The notes under the pieces: generated by a model | Databases searched by the model: none | What the model was told of the DNA's origin: nothing | What the model saw: only the letters and a program-made list of their open reading frames with translations | Shown: in pieces, positions 42,808 to 51,778 of the stretch | How positions within the stretch are numbered: position 1 is the first letter of the stretch | Layout: the number at the start of each line of letters is the position of its first letter | NCBI RefSeq assembly: GCF_001663375.1 | Contig: NZ_LCTF01000003.1 | Coordinates: 1-64,000 of the forward strand | Origin: Caldivirga sp. MU80 | GTDB taxonomy: Archaea > Thermoproteota > Thermoprotei > Thermoproteales > Thermocladiaceae | Length of the DNA: 64,000 nt | Direction: 5' to 3' | Position numbers and translations under genes: made by a program

Positions 42808-44866
42808 GGAATTAATCCAGTTGGGTAGGGATGAACTGGTTAATAGGTTCACTAGGTTTTTGAAGCAGATTGAGAAGTACGATGAGGAACTTAGCTTAGC
42901 CATAGTAAATAGGAGGAGGTCGCTTATAATAGACTTCAACGACCTCCTCCTATACGATAAGCAACTTGCCGATTACCTAATGGAAAAGCCAAGCATCGTC
43001 ATCGACAGTGCCTCCGAGGCTGTCGGCGAGTTGATTAGGGAGAAGGATCCTGAGTACGCCAGTCAGGTGGCTAAGTTCTATGCCAGGTTTAGGCTTAGCC
43101 CAATTGACAGGATGAGCATAAGGAGGCTTAGGAGTGAGCACCTGGGTAGGTTCGTCTCCATTGAGGGTATTGTGCTTAGGCAAACACCACCAATGCACTA
43201 CGTTAGGGTCGCTAAGTTTAGGTGTAATCAATGCGGCTACGAGGTCACGGTAACCACGGACACGTACCCATCACTACAACCACCCAAGAAGTGCCCCCAG
43301 TGCGGTGCAGTAAACTCAATGATGTTCGTAACCGATGAGTCCATCATAGCGGACTGGCAGAAGATACTTGTCCAGGAGAAGCCTGAGGAGACGCCCTCTG
43401 GGCAATTGCCCAGGAGTATTGAGGCGGTTTTAACGGATGACTTGGTGGATACGGTTAAACCTGGGGATAGGGTTATGCTCAGTGGCGTGCTTGAAATAAA
43501 CCTATTCGAGCCCAGGAGGGGTAAGTTACCAGTATTCTCAAGGCTCATAAACGTCAACTATGTTGAGAGCCTACAGAAGGAGTTCGCTGAGATAGAGATC
43601 ACGCCCCAGGATGAGCAGGAGATCAGGAGGCTGGCCATGCAGCCTGACGTTAGGGATAGGATAATAGCCTCAATAGCCCCATCAATATACGGACTTGACG
43701 ATGTTAAGGAAGCCATAGCCTGCCTACTTTTCGGTGGTGTACCTAAGGAGCTGCCTGATGGAACCAGGATAAGGGGGGATGTCCACGTGCTGCTTGTGGG
43801 TGATCCAGGCACTGCGAAATCGCAGTTACTCAAGTACGTGGCTAGGATAGCCCCCAGGGCGGTCTACACCACGGGTAAGGGTTCAACGGCCGCTGGGCTT
43901 ACGGCTGCAGTGGTTAGGGATGGTTTAACCGGTGAGTTTTACCTTGAGGCAGGTGCCCTGGTGCTGGCTGATATGGGGGTTGCCGTGGTTGATGAGATTG
44001 ATAAGATGGACGCCAAGGATAGGGTGGCGATGCATGAGGCCATGGAGCAGCAGACGGTCTCAATAGCTAAGGCCGGCATACTGGCCACCTTGAACGCCAG
44101 GGCCTCTGTTTTGGCTGCAGCTAACCCGGCTTTTGGCAGATACCTACCCAACAGGACTGTCGCGGAGAACGTGGATTTACCTGTCACGTTACTTTCAAGG
44201 TTTGACCTAATATTCATAATTAGGGATGAGCCCAATGCCGATAGGGATAAGGCAGTGGCCGAGCATGTGACCAAGCTACACGCTGGTGAGGTTACTCAGG
44301 GGTTCAGAAACATGATTAAGGTTGACCTACTTAGGAAGTACATAGCCTACGCCAGGAAGTACATTAAACCCGTGCTAACCCCAGAGGCTAGGGATAGGAT
44401 AGTCGGCTTCTACACCCAGATGAGGGCTAGGTCAGTTCAGGAGGCTGGTTCACCAGTAGCCATAACCGCCAGACAGCTTGAGGCCCTGATCAGGTTAACA
44501 GAGGCTGAGGCTAAGATGAGGCTGAGCAGCATAGCCACCGCTGAGGATGCGGAAAGGGCCATCAGGCTCTTCATGAAGTTCCTCCAGAGTGTCGGCATTG
44601 ACATGGAGACCGGTAACATAGACATTGACGTTATCATGACTGGGAAACCCAGGAGTCAACAGGAGAAGATTGCCCTATTAATGAGCCTAATAGCTAAACT
44701 GGAGCAGATTAACAACAACAAACCCATTAAGGTTGAGGAGCTTTACAAGGAGGCTGAGAATGAGGGCTTGGATAGGGCTACCGTGGATAAGATACTGAGC
44801 ATACTTAAGAGTAACGGTGAAGTCTACATGCCTAAGCAGGGCTACATAAAGAGGACAACCGCCTAG
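42797..44866 (+). CDS. mcm: Replicative minichromosome-maintenance helicase MCM
   Basis: A hexameric 3'-5' DNA helicase of about 689 residues. The N-terminal zinc site is CNQCG...CPQCG (about residues 145-175). The AAA core has Walker A LLVGDPGTAKSQLLKYV, Walker B ADMGVAVVDEIDKM, sensor 1 ANPAFGRY and the arginine-finger block LLSRFDLIF. A C-terminal winged helix closes it (VEELYKEAENEGLDRATVDKIL). It starts within gins23 (GTG 42797 preferred; TTG 42791 possible). No intein is seen. Confidence 0.95.
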   Translation: MGSEELIQLGRDELVNRFTRFLKQIEKYDEELSLAIVNRRRSLIIDFNDLLLYDKQLADYLMEKPSIVIDSASEAVGELIREKDPEYASQVAKFYARFRLSPIDRMSIRRLRSEHLGRFVSIEGIVLRQTPPMHYVRVAKFRCNQCGYEVTVTTDTYPSLQPPKKCPQCGAVNSMMFVTDESIIADWQKILVQEKPEETPSGQLPRSIEAVLTDDLVDTVKPGDRVMLSGVLEINLFEPRRGKLPVFSRLINVNYVESLQKEFAEIEITPQDEQEIRRLAMQPDVRDRIIASIAPSIYGLDDVKEAIACLLFGGVPKELPDGTRIRGDVHVLLVGDPGTAKSQLLKYVARIAPRAVYTTGKGSTAAGLTAAVVRDGLTGEFYLEAGALVLADMGVAVVDEIDKMDAKDRVAMHEAMEQQTVSIAKAGILATLNARASVLAAANPAFGRYLPNRTVAENVDLPVTLLSRFDLIFIIRDEPNADRDKAVAEHVTKLHAGEVTQGFRNMIKVDLLRKYIAYARKYIKPVLTPEARDRIVGFYTQMRARSVQEAGSPVAITARQLEALIRLTEAEAKMRLSSIATAEDAERAIRLFMKFLQSVGIDMETGNIDIDVIMTGKPRSQQEKIALLMSLIAKLEQINNNKPIKVEELYKEAENEGLDRATVDKILSILKSNGEVYMPKQGYIKRTTA

Positions 44867-44894
44867 TTAAGCATCATTTCGAATGGACGTTTAG

Positions 44895-44944
44895 TCAGCC
44901 GGTACGTGAATACTTCACCACTCCGTCACGAGGGCTCTCATCAC
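44895..44944 (-). ncRNA. Candidate C/D box sRNA (partly canonical)
   Basis: On the minus strand: box C GTGATGA (44944-44938), a C'-like GTGGTGA in the middle, and box D CTGA (44898-44895), 50 nt overall. The D' box is weak (CGGA) and the 3' guide is 16 nt rather than 12. Strong support comes from a TATA-like TTTTAAAC (44967-44975) centred about 26 nt before box C, in a gap between two convergent genes where no mRNA promoter is expected. Targets not identified. Confidence 0.55.
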
Positions 44945-44995
44945 TGGTATTCATTAGGTTAACCATGTTTAAAACGTTTCCTCAAGCAAACATGG

Positions 44996-45868
44996 TCACC
45001 TCCTGTATGAGCCTAGGGTCATTAAGGCCACGTGAACCTTACCATTATAGAACCTAGTCTTAACACCATTAGCCCTAAGCACCGCGTCAACGTAATCGCT
45101 CGTTAATGATGCCGGGTTAACCCTCTTTGAGGCCATTATGAAGCTCTCCGCGTACATGAATGAGGGTACCCAGACCTGATACTCGGTTACAATTGGGAAC
45201 GTTAACTTAACCATGTCGTAGACAGCGTTGTACTCCTTCGGGAATAGGAAGCTTGAACCAGCCTGCACAACAAACACGCCATTATCGCTAAGTAGCCTGT
45301 GGATACCGTTAATTACATCCATGGAGTAGACCCTGGCCCCAACCTCAGGTCCATAGGGGTCTGTTAAATCCATGATGACTACGTCGAACCTCTCCCCAGT
45401 TGACACAGTCCCCTTGACGTAATCCACGGCATCCTGGTAAACCTCCCTAACCCTAGGATCCCTGAAGGAGTCCGCGTGGAACTCCCTGAGGTACTCCTTA
45501 ACGTACTTAATCAACTCGTAGTCTATATCAACGGTGACCACCTCATTAACGCCACTGTACTTAACCACCTCCCTTAAGGCTGCACCCTCGCCTGTACCCA
45601 GTATCAGCACCCTGGTTGGGTTACCGTGGGTTACCATTGCTGGGTGTACGAGGGATTCATGGTAAATGTACTCATCCAGCTGCGCAGATTGGAGTATGCC
45701 ATCGAGGAACAGCGCCTTACCGAAGTCCTCCAATTCAACTATGAGTACATGCTGATACCTGGTCCTTTCATTAACCAAAACCCTCCTAACACCCATGTAG
45801 GCCCATGTATTTGGGGCTATGTATTGGGCGCATTGAAGTGAACTTCGAATAACATAGTCATTATCCAT
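44996..45868 (-). CDS. Polyamine aminopropyltransferase (spermidine/thermospermine synthase type)
   Basis: Transfers aminopropyl from decarboxylated SAM to a polyamine. The 290 residues include FLDGILQSAQLDEYIYHESLVHPAM, RVLILGTGEGAALREVVKY (motif I with GTGEG in place of GGGEG), VVTVDIDYELI and VIMDLTDPYGPEVGARVYSMD. Members with DLTDP-like loops in Pyrobaculum make thermospermine or have wide acceptor range, so spermidine synthase is not assured. It could feed deoxyhypusine synthase. Confidence 0.88.
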   Translation of the reverse strand: MDNDYVIRSSLQCAQYIAPNTWAYMGVRRVLVNERTRYQHVLIVELEDFGKALFLDGILQSAQLDEYIYHESLVHPAMVTHGNPTRVLILGTGEGAALREVVKYSGVNEVVTVDIDYELIKYVKEYLREFHADSFRDPRVREVYQDAVDYVKGTVSTGERFDVVIMDLTDPYGPEVGARVYSMDVINGIHRLLSDNGVFVVQAGSSFLFPKEYNAVYDMVKLTFPIVTEYQVWVPSFMYAESFIMASKRVNPASLTSDYVDAVLRANGVKTRFYNGKVHVALMTLGSYRR

Positions 45869-45944
45869 GGGTTAGGGCTGAGTTGTTTAGCTTTTAACGT
45901 TATTTGGTACCCAATTAAATAAATCAATTTCTCTCCGAGTTAAG

Positions 45945-45967
45945 GGTATTGGCTGAAAACCAATACC
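45945..45967. repeat. 8-bp perfect hairpin in an intergenic region
   Basis: GGTATTGG (45945-45952) and CCAATACC (45960-45967) enclose a CTGAAAA loop. It lies upstream of speE in a 170-nt gap that ends at the left end of the tnpB element and otherwise holds no gene. Function is unknown. Confidence 0.45.
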
Positions 45968-46211
45968 ACGTTGAATGAATGCGGAACTTAGTTAACATGA
46001 GGTAGGCTGATTCGCCATACGGTTAATAGGGGATGACAGGTTCATGATAATGGGTGGGCAAACCTTGCCATTCATGGCGGGGTTGCCCCACTATGTGGGT
46101 CTCAGGTGTTAGGTTTATTAGCCTTGGTTTTGTGCTTTGTTTGGTGCCTCGTGGGTGACACCCCCTGGTGAACACCACCAAGATGAGGAGCGGGGGCCGA
46201 CTTCCCCCGCA

Positions 46212-47561
46212 ATGCCGGGGGAGGGTGTCTACGAGGTTAAGTACACTAATGTGAGGACTAACGTTGTTAGGCTTCTGCCGAATGGCTACCAGGAGAGGAG
46301 GCTTAGGAGGCTTGCCGACGCCTGTGCTAGATTGTACAATGAGGTTAATTATGAGAGGAGGCAACAATTCTTTAATCACCAGCGTGTGGACTTCAGAGGA
46401 ACGTGGGGTAAGTACTATGGGAAGTATAAGGGTTTGCTTGGTGTTAATGCTTAAGCCGTAATGCAGAAGAGTAATGAGGCTTGGAACTCTTTTTTCACCC
46501 TCCTCAACATGAAGAGGGAGGGTAAACTATCACCCTTCATGAGGCGTGTTTCATCACCCGGCTACTGGAAGGATGAGGCAACTGGTAGGAGGAGGTTAAT
46601 ACTCGTTGTTAGGCAGGATAGGTATGTAGTGGATGAGCAGAGACGTGTTATTATCCTCAAGGACTTTAACCTTGAAGTGAAGTTCATAGGTAGGCTTAGG
46701 TGGTTTGGTAAGCAGGGTAGGCTTGAGATACACTACGATGAATCCAAAGGAGCATGGTATGCATGCATACCAGTGGAGGTTGGTGTTGAGGAGGCGAGGA
46801 CTGGAAGGAAAAGCAAGCACATTGTTAAGGGTGAGAGGAGGTTGATTCAAATTAAATCACCTAAAGGTAATAAGGCTGCATCCATCGACTTAGGCATTAA
46901 CAACCTAGCCAGCGTGGTTGTTGATGACGGCACTTGGTTACTCTACAAGGGCATAAGAGCAAAGGAGGATTACTTCTACATGCAGAGGTTGATTTCGAGG
47001 ATTCAATCCCTTAGGGACGCACTCAAGGGTAAATTGCTGAGTGACGCAATCGATGAGTTGAACCACGAAATGAGAAGACTGTACGGGAAGTTGAGGAGGA
47101 GGTTGTTGCACCTATACAGGAATTTTGCTTCTCACTTATTGATGCAACTCCACGAACTAGGAGTCTCAACAATATATCTGGGTTACCCATTCAATATCGC
47201 TCAGCAGAAGGGCAATAAGTTCACAGTGAACATGTGGACTTACAGAAAACTCATGGAGGCCATTGAGTTGAAGGCACAGGAGTACGGCATGAGGGTGTTT
47301 ATAGTCATCGAGTACAACACCTCAAGGTACTGCGCCTACCACAACGTCGAAGTAAAGAGACAACCAAGAGGAGTAGCCCACTGCCCTAAAGGACACAAGC
47401 TCCACTCAGACCTAAACGGAGCCTTAAACATAATGAAGAAGGCAACAGGCAAAACACCCTTAGTCATAAAGAAGCCACTCTCCTTCATCGTAGACCACAA
47501 CAAAGTAGCACCCGTAAAAAGGGGTGTAACCCCTGAGACCTCAGGGAACCCCCACCCTTAA
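46212..47561 (+). pseudogene. tnpB: tnpB RNA-guided nuclease gene with an in-frame stop
   Basis: TnpB proteins are RNA-guided DNA nucleases encoded by transposons. The N-terminal part (ATG 46212; VYEVKYTNVRTNVVRLLPNGYQERRL) runs to GLLGVNA, then a TAA at 46452-46454, then AVMQKSNEAWNSFF in the same frame. A single change from a Gln codon (CAA) to TAA would explain this. The rest is intact, with the RuvC acidic residues in ASIDLGINN, VIEYNTSR and HSDLNGALN and metal-type positions CAYH and CPKGH. Translation could resume at ATG 46461, but the missing N-terminus makes a normal enzyme doubtful. Confidence 0.82.
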
Positions 47562-47577
47562 GGGCGGGGAGGAGGTC
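47537..47577 (+). ncRNA. Right-end guide-RNA scaffold (omega/reRNA-like) structure
   Basis: GACCTC (47537-47542) can pair with GAGGTC (47572-47577) around an inner hairpin with CCC-TTAA-GGG and CCCC/GGGG. It overlaps the tnpB stop codon, as TnpB guide-RNA scaffolds do. In the mini-elements the outer pair is GACCCC/GGGGTC, a compensated change. In TnpB systems the guide lies just beyond this end, here starting about 47578. Confidence 0.55.
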
Positions 47578-47581
47578 AGAT

Positions 47582-47770
47582 ACCCTAACATGGTTAGTGG
47601 ATGCTGCATTAGATACCTTTAAAGGTAATAATTACTTCATTAGGGTAAACCAGCTGGGCAAGATGATCAGAGTTAGGGTACAGGCTAGGTTGGATTAGCA
47701 GGGTATTCTGAACGTTGAAGCCGGCTTAATGCTCACTGGTTACCTCATCTTGGATGGTGGGTTACACTAG
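47582..47770 (+). pseudogene. Short gene remnant of unknown family
   Basis: One frame reads TLTWLVDAALDTFKGNNYFIRVNQLGKMIRVRVQARLD, a stop, then QGILNVEAGLMLTGYLILDGGLH and a stop. There is no proper start, so it may be a fragment of a gene cut by the element next to it. I do not recognise the parent. It may also be chance. Confidence 0.25.
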
Positions 47771-47779
47771 CCGTAGGGT

Positions 47780-49264
47780 TTAATGCCTACTTAACCTGGC
47801 TAGTATTACCAGCGCCACTGCGAATTCGATCATTGATATTATGAGCATTACGAGGGCTGGTATTACATAGCCACCTATGAGCATCTGAGCCACAAATAGT
47901 GAGGCAGTGGGTAGACCCTCAACAAGCATTACTATTAGGGCATAAACAAACATGGTGAGTGTTGATGGTACAGCACCTTCACTTATGGATTCCTCAAATA
48001 AAATGGCCATGACTGCCGTGGCGGCTATTGGTGGGCCAAAGGCCAGTAATATGGGTACTTGAAGGCTTAGCGGCAGCTTGTAAAACAGCGCTATAATCAT
48101 CATTGGTGCGGTGGCTATGTAGTATGCTATTAAGGTCATAGTTAGTTTACTAATCAGGTTTCTGATTGGTGATATTGGCAGTAGCCTAAATACCACGGCA
48201 CCCCTCAACTCGCTCATGTATAAGGCGTAGGGTATGAAGGCGGTTAGCAGGCTTAACTCCATGGTGTAAGTTAACATTAACATGGGGTTTAACTTAGTAC
48301 CACTTATAATTGTTGTTAACACTGTGATTAACCAGTAACCTATTGGAAGGGCCCATAGCGCAGCCATCCTCGACCTGAAGGACTGAGTTAAATCAACCCT
48401 GATCAGCGCCATTAACGGATTCCTAATCCTAAAGACTCCAGGTGCCTTAACCCTAATGGCTTGAACCTGTACGGTTGACTCAAATAGCCTATTACTAGCC
48501 CTTTGAAGCATTACATAGGCCAGCGCTGAGAAAAGGGTAATGTACATTATCGTCACATAAAGTGGAGCACCTAACCCAGTTATGAATAATCCACCAACCA
48601 CAGGTGCAAGTGATAAGGCTGGGTTGAGTTCACTTGGGTTCACGTTAACAACATACCCCATCGCCATTGATGCGAGTATTATTGGGGCTAGGGCTAAAGC
48701 CTTAACAACATTACCACTAATTGGATTCCTAAGGGTCCTCTCAGCGATTAATATGAAGCCCATTGATGCAATGATGCCTAAGGGTATTCCCTCAAGTGTA
48801 CCTATAAGTGGATAGGGTACACCACCCATTACTATGGATAGGGCCATGGATGCGGTGATTGAGACGTAAATGGGTAAGTCCATGGTCATGTATAGGGATA
48901 GTGTTAAGGCCCTTCTAGTCAACCTAAGCTCCAGGGGTAATGTGGCCAGTAGTCCTTTAATATGGTCTGTGCTCTGCAGTGAGAAAACTACGTTTATTGA
49001 TGATGCAAACACCATGAAGAATGAGGTCACTAAGGTCTCAATTAGGCTTAGGCCTGGCTTCTTAAGCACGTAGGGTACAGTCCCCATTAGACCTATGTAG
49101 AAACCCATTAACACACTTATGACAAGTTTATTGTACCTAGCAGCCCTAATAGCCCTCCTAACGTCCATCGGCCTTAAACCACTTATCCTAGATGCAGTAT
49201 ACCCCTGGTAGGACAACTCTCTGTAAAGTACGGAGGCTAATTTATGGGCACTAACCATGTTCAT
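47780..49264 (-). CDS. ABC-2-type transporter permease, about 12 membrane segments
   Basis: A 494-residue hydrophobic protein with about a dozen predicted membrane segments, first about residue 40 after a basic, soluble N-terminus (SAHKLASVLYREL). A central polar loop (FESTVQVQAIRVKAPGVFRIRNPLMALIRVD) divides it in two halves. There is no binding-site motif. Its ATG overlaps the ATPase stop (ATGA), so the two form a transporter. The substrate is unknown. Confidence 0.78.
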   Translation of the reverse strand: MNMVSAHKLASVLYRELSYQGYTASRISGLRPMDVRRAIRAARYNKLVISVLMGFYIGLMGTVPYVLKKPGLSLIETLVTSFFMVFASSINVVFSLQSTDHIKGLLATLPLELRLTRRALTLSLYMTMDLPIYVSITASMALSIVMGGVPYPLIGTLEGIPLGIIASMGFILIAERTLRNPISGNVVKALALAPIILASMAMGYVVNVNPSELNPALSLAPVVGGLFITGLGAPLYVTIMYITLFSALAYVMLQRASNRLFESTVQVQAIRVKAPGVFRIRNPLMALIRVDLTQSFRSRMAALWALPIGYWLITVLTTIISGTKLNPMLMLTYTMELSLLTAFIPYALYMSELRGAVVFRLLPISPIRNLISKLTMTLIAYYIATAPMMIIALFYKLPLSLQVPILLAFGPPIAATAVMAILFEESISEGAVPSTLTMFVYALIVMLVEGLPTASLFVAQMLIGGYVIPALVMLIISMIEFAVALVILARLSRH

Positions 49265-50007
49265 AAACCCTCGAGTATCGCCTTAATCTCCTCATCGGCG
49301 TGAATGGCCTTAAGGAATGCATCCTCAAGAGTACCGGCCTTAGCCCTCTCCTTAATCTCACTCAGCGTCCCTTCGGTTATTAAATCACCCTCATTCAGTA
49401 TGCCTATCCTATTGCACACTCTCTCGGCAACCTCCATTATATGAGTCGAGAATAATATAGAGCCCCCTGACTCAATATGCCTCTGCATAATCTCCTTAAA
49501 CACCCTAACGGACTTAACGTCAAGGAAGTTGAATGGTTCATCGAGAAGTAGTAGCCTTGGTTCATGAAGCAGCGCCGCCACTATAGCCACCTTCTGCCTA
49601 TTACCAGCTGAGAGGGCGGCTATGGGCGTGTCTAGGTATTCCCTCAATTCAAAGGCGTCGATGAGCGCCTCAGCCCTCCTGGCATTGAAAATACCCCTAA
49701 CAGAACCTAGAAATTCCAGGAACTCCCTGGGTGTTAACGCCTCTAAAACCACCGGTGTCTCCATGACCACACCAATGTTATTCATGACACTTGGGGAGGG
49801 TTGCCCTAGGCCTAGTATGTCTATTAAACCCTCATACTTAACTAAGCCCAGTATCGCCTTTATGGTCGACGTCTTACCAGCCCCATTGGGGCCTAAGAGG
49901 CAGTAAACCTCACCATTATTAACCATGAAGCTTAGACCCTTAACGGCAACCTTATCACCATACCTAACGGTAAGCCTCTCAACCTTAAGTGCGTAACCAT
50001 CATTCAT
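49261..50007 (-). CDS. ABC transporter ATP-binding protein
   Basis: About 248 residues. Walker A is CLLGPNGAGKTSTIKAIL, the signature LSAGNRQKVAIVAALLHE (LSAGN in place of LSGGQ), Walker B LLLLDEPFNFLD and the H-loop FSTHI. It powers the adjacent ABC-2 permease. ATG 50007 fits a TATA-like TTAAAAAT on the minus strand (50031-50036 core) about 26 nt upstream; the frame is open to 50058. The C-terminal region (EGTLSEIKERAKAGTLEDAFLKAIH) is the usual export-type end. Confidence 0.88.
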   Translation of the reverse strand: MNDGYALKVERLTVRYGDKVAVKGLSFMVNNGEVYCLLGPNGAGKTSTIKAILGLVKYEGLIDILGLGQPSPSVMNNIGVVMETPVVLEALTPREFLEFLGSVRGIFNARRAEALIDAFELREYLDTPIAALSAGNRQKVAIVAALLHEPRLLLLDEPFNFLDVKSVRVFKEIMQRHIESGGSILFSTHIMEVAERVCNRIGILNEGDLITEGTLSEIKERAKAGTLEDAFLKAIHADEEIKAILEGL

Positions 50008-50112
50008 TAGCTCATGTCGCCATTCCTCATTTTTAAGCCTTCCGGTATTACCTATCACCGGAAGAAGGAACCTTAGCTTAATGCTTATTTGGGTTAAGCT
50101 GGTTCCGGGTTT

Positions 50113-51516
50113 ATGGCGTTAAGTAAGGGTATTAAGCGCCTAATACTGCTCACAACCTCCCTAGCAGCCTTTCAAACCCCGTACAACTCAACTGTTCTAT
50201 CATTTATCATTCCTGTGCTTGGTAGGTTTTTCCATGCCTCACTGTACACCTTAATCTACATGCCAGTGGTTTACCTAATACCATTACCGACCCTAATGAT
50301 TCTGCTGGGTAGGATTGCCGACATATACGGTAGGGTGGGTATCTTCAGGGTTGGCCTTGTGGTATTCACCATTGGTTCATTAATGGGTGCCCTATCAACT
50401 AGTATATACCTTTTAATCGCTGCATCGTTTATAATGGGCCTTGGCTCAGCCATCTTATCCCCAAGTTCAACCGCCATAGTGAGCCAAGTCTTCCCTGAGG
50501 GTGAGAGGGGGTTTGCACTGGGTATTAATGCCATGGCGGTTTACATTGGTTTAACATCGGCGCCATTCCTAGGTGGCATTATCACCCAATTCCTGGGTTG
50601 GAGGTACATACTGCTGATTAGCACCATGCTCTCGTTGATTGGTTTAGCCGTGTCCTACGCATCCATGAGGAGCATCGAGGTTGCCAGGCGTGGTGAATCC
50701 CTGGATACCATTGGCGCCCTCACGTTCTCCCTAGCCTTAATTTCAATAGTAATGTACCTCATATTGTCCTCATTAAATGGATGGTTAAATTACGCCTACC
50801 TACTCATGGTAGGCGTAGTCTCGTTAATAGTCTTTATACTGCTGGAGGGTAGGGTTAAGTACCCGATGCTTGACTTAAGGTTATTCACTGGTAACGTCTC
50901 CTTCATGGCCGGTAACGTGACTGCTCTGTTGAACTACATAAGTACCTACTTTGTACCATTCATCTTCTCACTCTACCTGCAAGTGATCCTAGGTTATAAC
51001 CCCTTCGAGGCCGGTTTAATATTAGTATTGGAACCGATTTTCATGGTTATCCTATCGCCGGTGAGCGGTAGGTTATCTGATGTGTATGGTTCAAGGGAAA
51101 TAGCGGCACTGGGCATGGGCCTAATTGGCTTATCCTTCATACTACTCCTCACACTCAACATAAGAAGTATAACTAACATATTAATTGCCCTATCCACACT
51201 GGGTATAGGCTTCGGCTTATTCTCGGCACCAAACACGAATTCAGTGATGAGCTCGGTGAGCAGGGATAAGTATGGTGTTGCGTCAGGTGTTTTAGGAACC
51301 ATGAGGTTCACTGGGCAGTTACTTAGCATCGCTATAGCAGGCTCCATATTAACTAAGTACCTAGGTAAGTACGCGGTGCTATACCTATTCACAGGGGTTC
51401 CGATGGTTAAGGTAACTGTTTACCAAGCGTTCATTGATGGACTCAGGGTAACGTTAATGGTTGCCGCAGCCCTAAGCTTCCTGGGAGTATATACGTCACT
51501 ACTACGTGAGAGATAA
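50113..51516 (+). CDS. Major facilitator superfamily transporter, 14-segment (DHA2-like)
   Basis: A 467-residue protein with about 14 predicted membrane segments. The start LAAFQTPYNSTVLSFIIPVLGRFF and the following GRIADIYGRVGIFRVGLVVF, a motif-A-type loop, are DHA2-like, as is SFIMGLGSAILSPSSTAIVSQVFP. This family exports drugs or other small molecules. The substrate cannot be told. It is divergent from the ABC gene pair, 106 nt away. Confidence 0.85.
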   Translation: MALSKGIKRLILLTTSLAAFQTPYNSTVLSFIIPVLGRFFHASLYTLIYMPVVYLIPLPTLMILLGRIADIYGRVGIFRVGLVVFTIGSLMGALSTSIYLLIAASFIMGLGSAILSPSSTAIVSQVFPEGERGFALGINAMAVYIGLTSAPFLGGIITQFLGWRYILLISTMLSLIGLAVSYASMRSIEVARRGESLDTIGALTFSLALISIVMYLILSSLNGWLNYAYLLMVGVVSLIVFILLEGRVKYPMLDLRLFTGNVSFMAGNVTALLNYISTYFVPFIFSLYLQVILGYNPFEAGLILVLEPIFMVILSPVSGRLSDVYGSREIAALGMGLIGLSFILLLTLNIRSITNILIALSTLGIGFGLFSAPNTNSVMSSVSRDKYGVASGVLGTMRFTGQLLSIAIAGSILTKYLGKYAVLYLFTGVPMVKVTVYQAFIDGLRVTLMVAAALSFLGVYTSLLRER

Positions 51517-51630
51517 TGACCCTATGGTCGGCGTATGATTAAAATATGCTGACTTTGCAAAATGAACTCAACATACATTATGATGAAAGTAACTGTATAT
51601 GAATATGACTTATTATGAGAACTTGAAGCA

Positions 51631-51700
51631 GATGAGTGATATACTGAGTTAAACATTATTGTCGCATCCATCATGCGGATGTTGATATATCACATTCATC
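51631..51700. repeat. Long inverted repeat upstream of pckG
   Basis: GATGAGTGATATA (51631-51643) pairs with TATATCACATTCATC (51686-51700), with only an AT bulge. Between them an inner hairpin, CATCC/GGATG or CGCAT/ATGCG (about 51663-51681), can form. The region is in a 262-nt gap otherwise without genes. It lies 79-150 nt upstream of the pckG start and before a TATA-like TTTATTTATG (about 51730), so it could be an operator for a dimeric regulator. Confidence 0.45.
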
Positions 51701-51778
51701 TTATTTTAACTTAATCGACGATTGCTGAATTTATTTATGAGTATAATTGATAATGGTAACGAAGTAGGGTAATTAACC

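Larger units (their letters stand above)
46056..47580 (+). mobile_element. TnpB-only IS605/IS1341-type element
   Basis: A roughly 1.5-kb element with a tnpB gene but no tnpA. The left end (46056-46105) has nested hairpins: GGGCAA...TTGCCC, GCCAT-TC-ATGGC and CCCAC-TAT-GTGGG. A GC-rich leader with GCGGGGG/CCCCCGC (about 46181-46201) follows. The right end carries consecutive hairpins ending at 47577. Two mini-elements elsewhere in the window share both ends. Without tnpA it would depend on another copy for movement. Exact borders are estimated from the match to the mini-elements. Confidence 0.82.
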
